A stretch of 6,423 nucleotides of DNA from Methanobrevibacter sp. (lineage in GTDB: Archaea; Methanobacteriota; Methanobacteria; Methanobacteriales; Methanobacteriaceae), in assembly GCA_009784145.1 (NCBI GenBank), contig WRCI01000097.1, positions 1 through 6,423 on the forward strand, written 5' to 3'. The notes under the pieces are model-generated. The model saw only the letters and a program-made list of their open reading frames with translations. It was not told where the DNA came from and did not search any database. Made by a program: the position numbers and the translations under genes. Below, piece after piece: positions 5,503 to 6,423 of the stretch. Numbering within the stretch: position 1 is the stretch's first letter; each line of letters starts with the position of its first letter.

Positions 5503-6219
5503 ATGAATATCAAGAACAATCTAAATCTAATTTATAATAAGCTTCTTGAAACTTATTCTTATCAAGGTTGGTGGCCTTTTATTGATTATGAAGGTATAAA
5601 TCCCACAAAAACAGGAGCTATTAATGGTTATCATCCTAAAGATTATGATTTTCCAAAAAATGAAAAACAGAAATTTGAAGTTATATTTGGATCAATTCTT
5701 ACACAAAATACAGCTTGGTCATCAGTTGAAATGGCATTAAAGAATTTAAATAAATTAGTAAATTTTAATCCAGAATCTCTTCTAAAGTTTGCAAATAAAA
5801 ATGAAGAAGATTTTAAAGATGCTATTAGATGTGCAGGATTTGTAAATCAAAAAGCTAATTATCTTAAAAATATATCTAAATTTTATATTGATTTACAAGA
5901 TGAAATTCCTTCAAGAAAAGACATTTTATCAGTTAAAGGAATAGGAAATGAAACAGCTGATTCAATTCTTCTATTTGCACATAAACAAAAAGAATTTAAA
6001 GTTGATGCATATACAAAAAGAATATTTAGCTATTTAGGATATATAAATGAAAAAGATAGCTATATGTCTGTTAAAAACTTTTTTGAAGATAATTTTGAAG
6101 GTGATGTAAATCAGTATCAAGAATATCATGCATTAATTGTAGAACATGCTAAAAGATATTATTCAAAAACACCATATGGTGTAAATGATAAAATACTTAA
6201 TGAATTTAAAATATTTTAG
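5503..6219 (+). CDS. HhH-GPD DNA glycosylase, MagIII-like (probable 3-methyladenine/alkylbase glycosylase)
   Basis: The 238-residue protein belongs to the endonuclease III superfamily. WWP at 23-25 and KFEVIFGSILTQNTAWSSVE at 57-76 form the first core helices; CAGFVNQKANYL at 110-121 precedes the helix-hairpin-helix LSVKGIGNETADSIL at 142-156; the catalytic aspartate is D168 in VDAYTKRIF. Three features set it apart from endonuclease III (Nth): the lyase lysine of the GVGRKTA motif is replaced by glutamate (E150 in GIGNETA), the only cysteine is C110 so the four-cysteine Fe-S cluster is absent, and the C-terminus ends in HAKRYYSKTP. All agree with Helicobacter MagIII, a monofunctional enzyme that removes alkylated purines and leaves an abasic site. 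K222 may match the carbamylated lysine reported in MagIII (alignment from memory). Automatic pipelines may name it endonuclease III. The ATG is followed directly by family-like sequence, so the start is plausible. It acts in base excision repair on the chromosome. Confidence 0.85.
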   Translation: MNIKNNLNLIYNKLLETYSYQGWWPFIDYEGINPTKTGAINGYHPKDYDFPKNEKQKFEVIFGSILTQNTAWSSVEMALKNLNKLVNFNPESLLKFANKNEEDFKDAIRCAGFVNQKANYLKNISKFYIDLQDEIPSRKDILSVKGIGNETADSILLFAHKQKEFKVDAYTKRIFSYLGYINEKDSYMSVKNFFEDNFEGDVNQYQEYHALIVEHAKRYYSKTPYGVNDKILNEFKIF

Positions 6220-6252
6220 ACATAATTTATTTTCAACATATATGATGTTATA

Positions 6253-6275
6253 TTTTTTTAAATTTTATTGTTTTT
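6253..6275 (+). terminator. Oligo-T terminator after the glycosylase gene
   Basis: T7 at 6253-6259 and T5 at 6271-6275 lie 34-56 bases after the stop, with further T-rich sequence to about 6310. The form matches the other archaeal U-tract terminators in the window. Confidence 0.5.
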
Positions 6276-6380
6276 GAAATATATCTAATTTTAGGGGTTA
6301 ATTTCTTTTTATATATAATTTTTTATATTTATTTACATAATTAAAAACAGTAAAATGGAATAAAATTGAATTACAACATA

Positions 6381-6393
6381 TTATATATATATA
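6381..6393 (+). promoter_or_regulatory. Possible TATA box near the window end
   Basis: An alternating TTATATATATATA run followed by A7 could be the promoter of a gene beyond the window. The rest of 6220-6423 has no open frame of note. Simple AT repeats are expected at this base composition, so this is a weak call. Confidence 0.25.
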
Positions 6394-6423
6394 AAAAAAT
6401 ATATTAAGTTATAATTTACTATA

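Overview
The window is very AT-rich. It has long A/T-only intergenic stretches, oligo-T tracts after genes, TATA-box-like elements with A-rich upstream flanks, and GGAG/GGTG-type ribosome binding sites in front of GTG and TTG starts. With the protein types present (paired DUF2085 membrane proteins, a PsbP-like single-pass protein, a MagIII-like DNA glycosylase), this points to a methanogenic archaeon of the Methanobacteriales, most likely Methanobrevibacter or a close relative. The taxonomic call is inference; no rRNA or tRNA lies in the window. All six supported genes are on the + strand.

Left part (1-2146), accessory in character. The window opens inside a gene whose 204 visible codons look like the C-terminal half of an AAA_14/DUF4143-type ATPase (winged helix followed by a nuclease-like domain). 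A small DUF2085 membrane protein follows (673-1005), then a full-length RhuM-family protein (1112-2146). RhuM and DUF4143 ATPases are typical of the variable, horizontally exchanged gene pool.

Middle part (2147-3616). A gene-free stretch of 358 bases is almost pure A/T and carries an inverted repeat around a TATA-like core. A second DUF2085 gene (2505-2888), clearly a paralogue of the first, follows behind a good archaeal promoter. Seventeen bases later comes a gene for an acidic, repeat-bearing, single-pass membrane protein with a PsbP-like outer domain (2906-3616). The last two look like a two-gene operon. The rhuM gene therefore sits between two DUF2085 paralogues.

Right part (3617-6423), housekeeping in character. 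A strong oligo-T terminator region separates the operon from a TTG-started 510-residue metallo-beta-lactamase/beta-CASP protein (probable RNA-processing nuclease). A 126-base spacer of short AT repeats with a small hairpin follows. The last gene encodes a helix-hairpin-helix DNA glycosylase that lacks the Fe-S cluster and the lyase lysine of endonuclease III and resembles MagIII (3-methyladenine glycosylase). The final 204 bases hold a T-rich terminator and possibly the promoter of a gene beyond the window.

I see no CRISPR array, insertion sequence, tRNA or rRNA. The observations most worth following are the duplicated Cys/His-bearing DUF2085 proteins with the PsbP-like partner, the RhuM gene between the paralogues, and the MagIII-like active site of the glycosylase.
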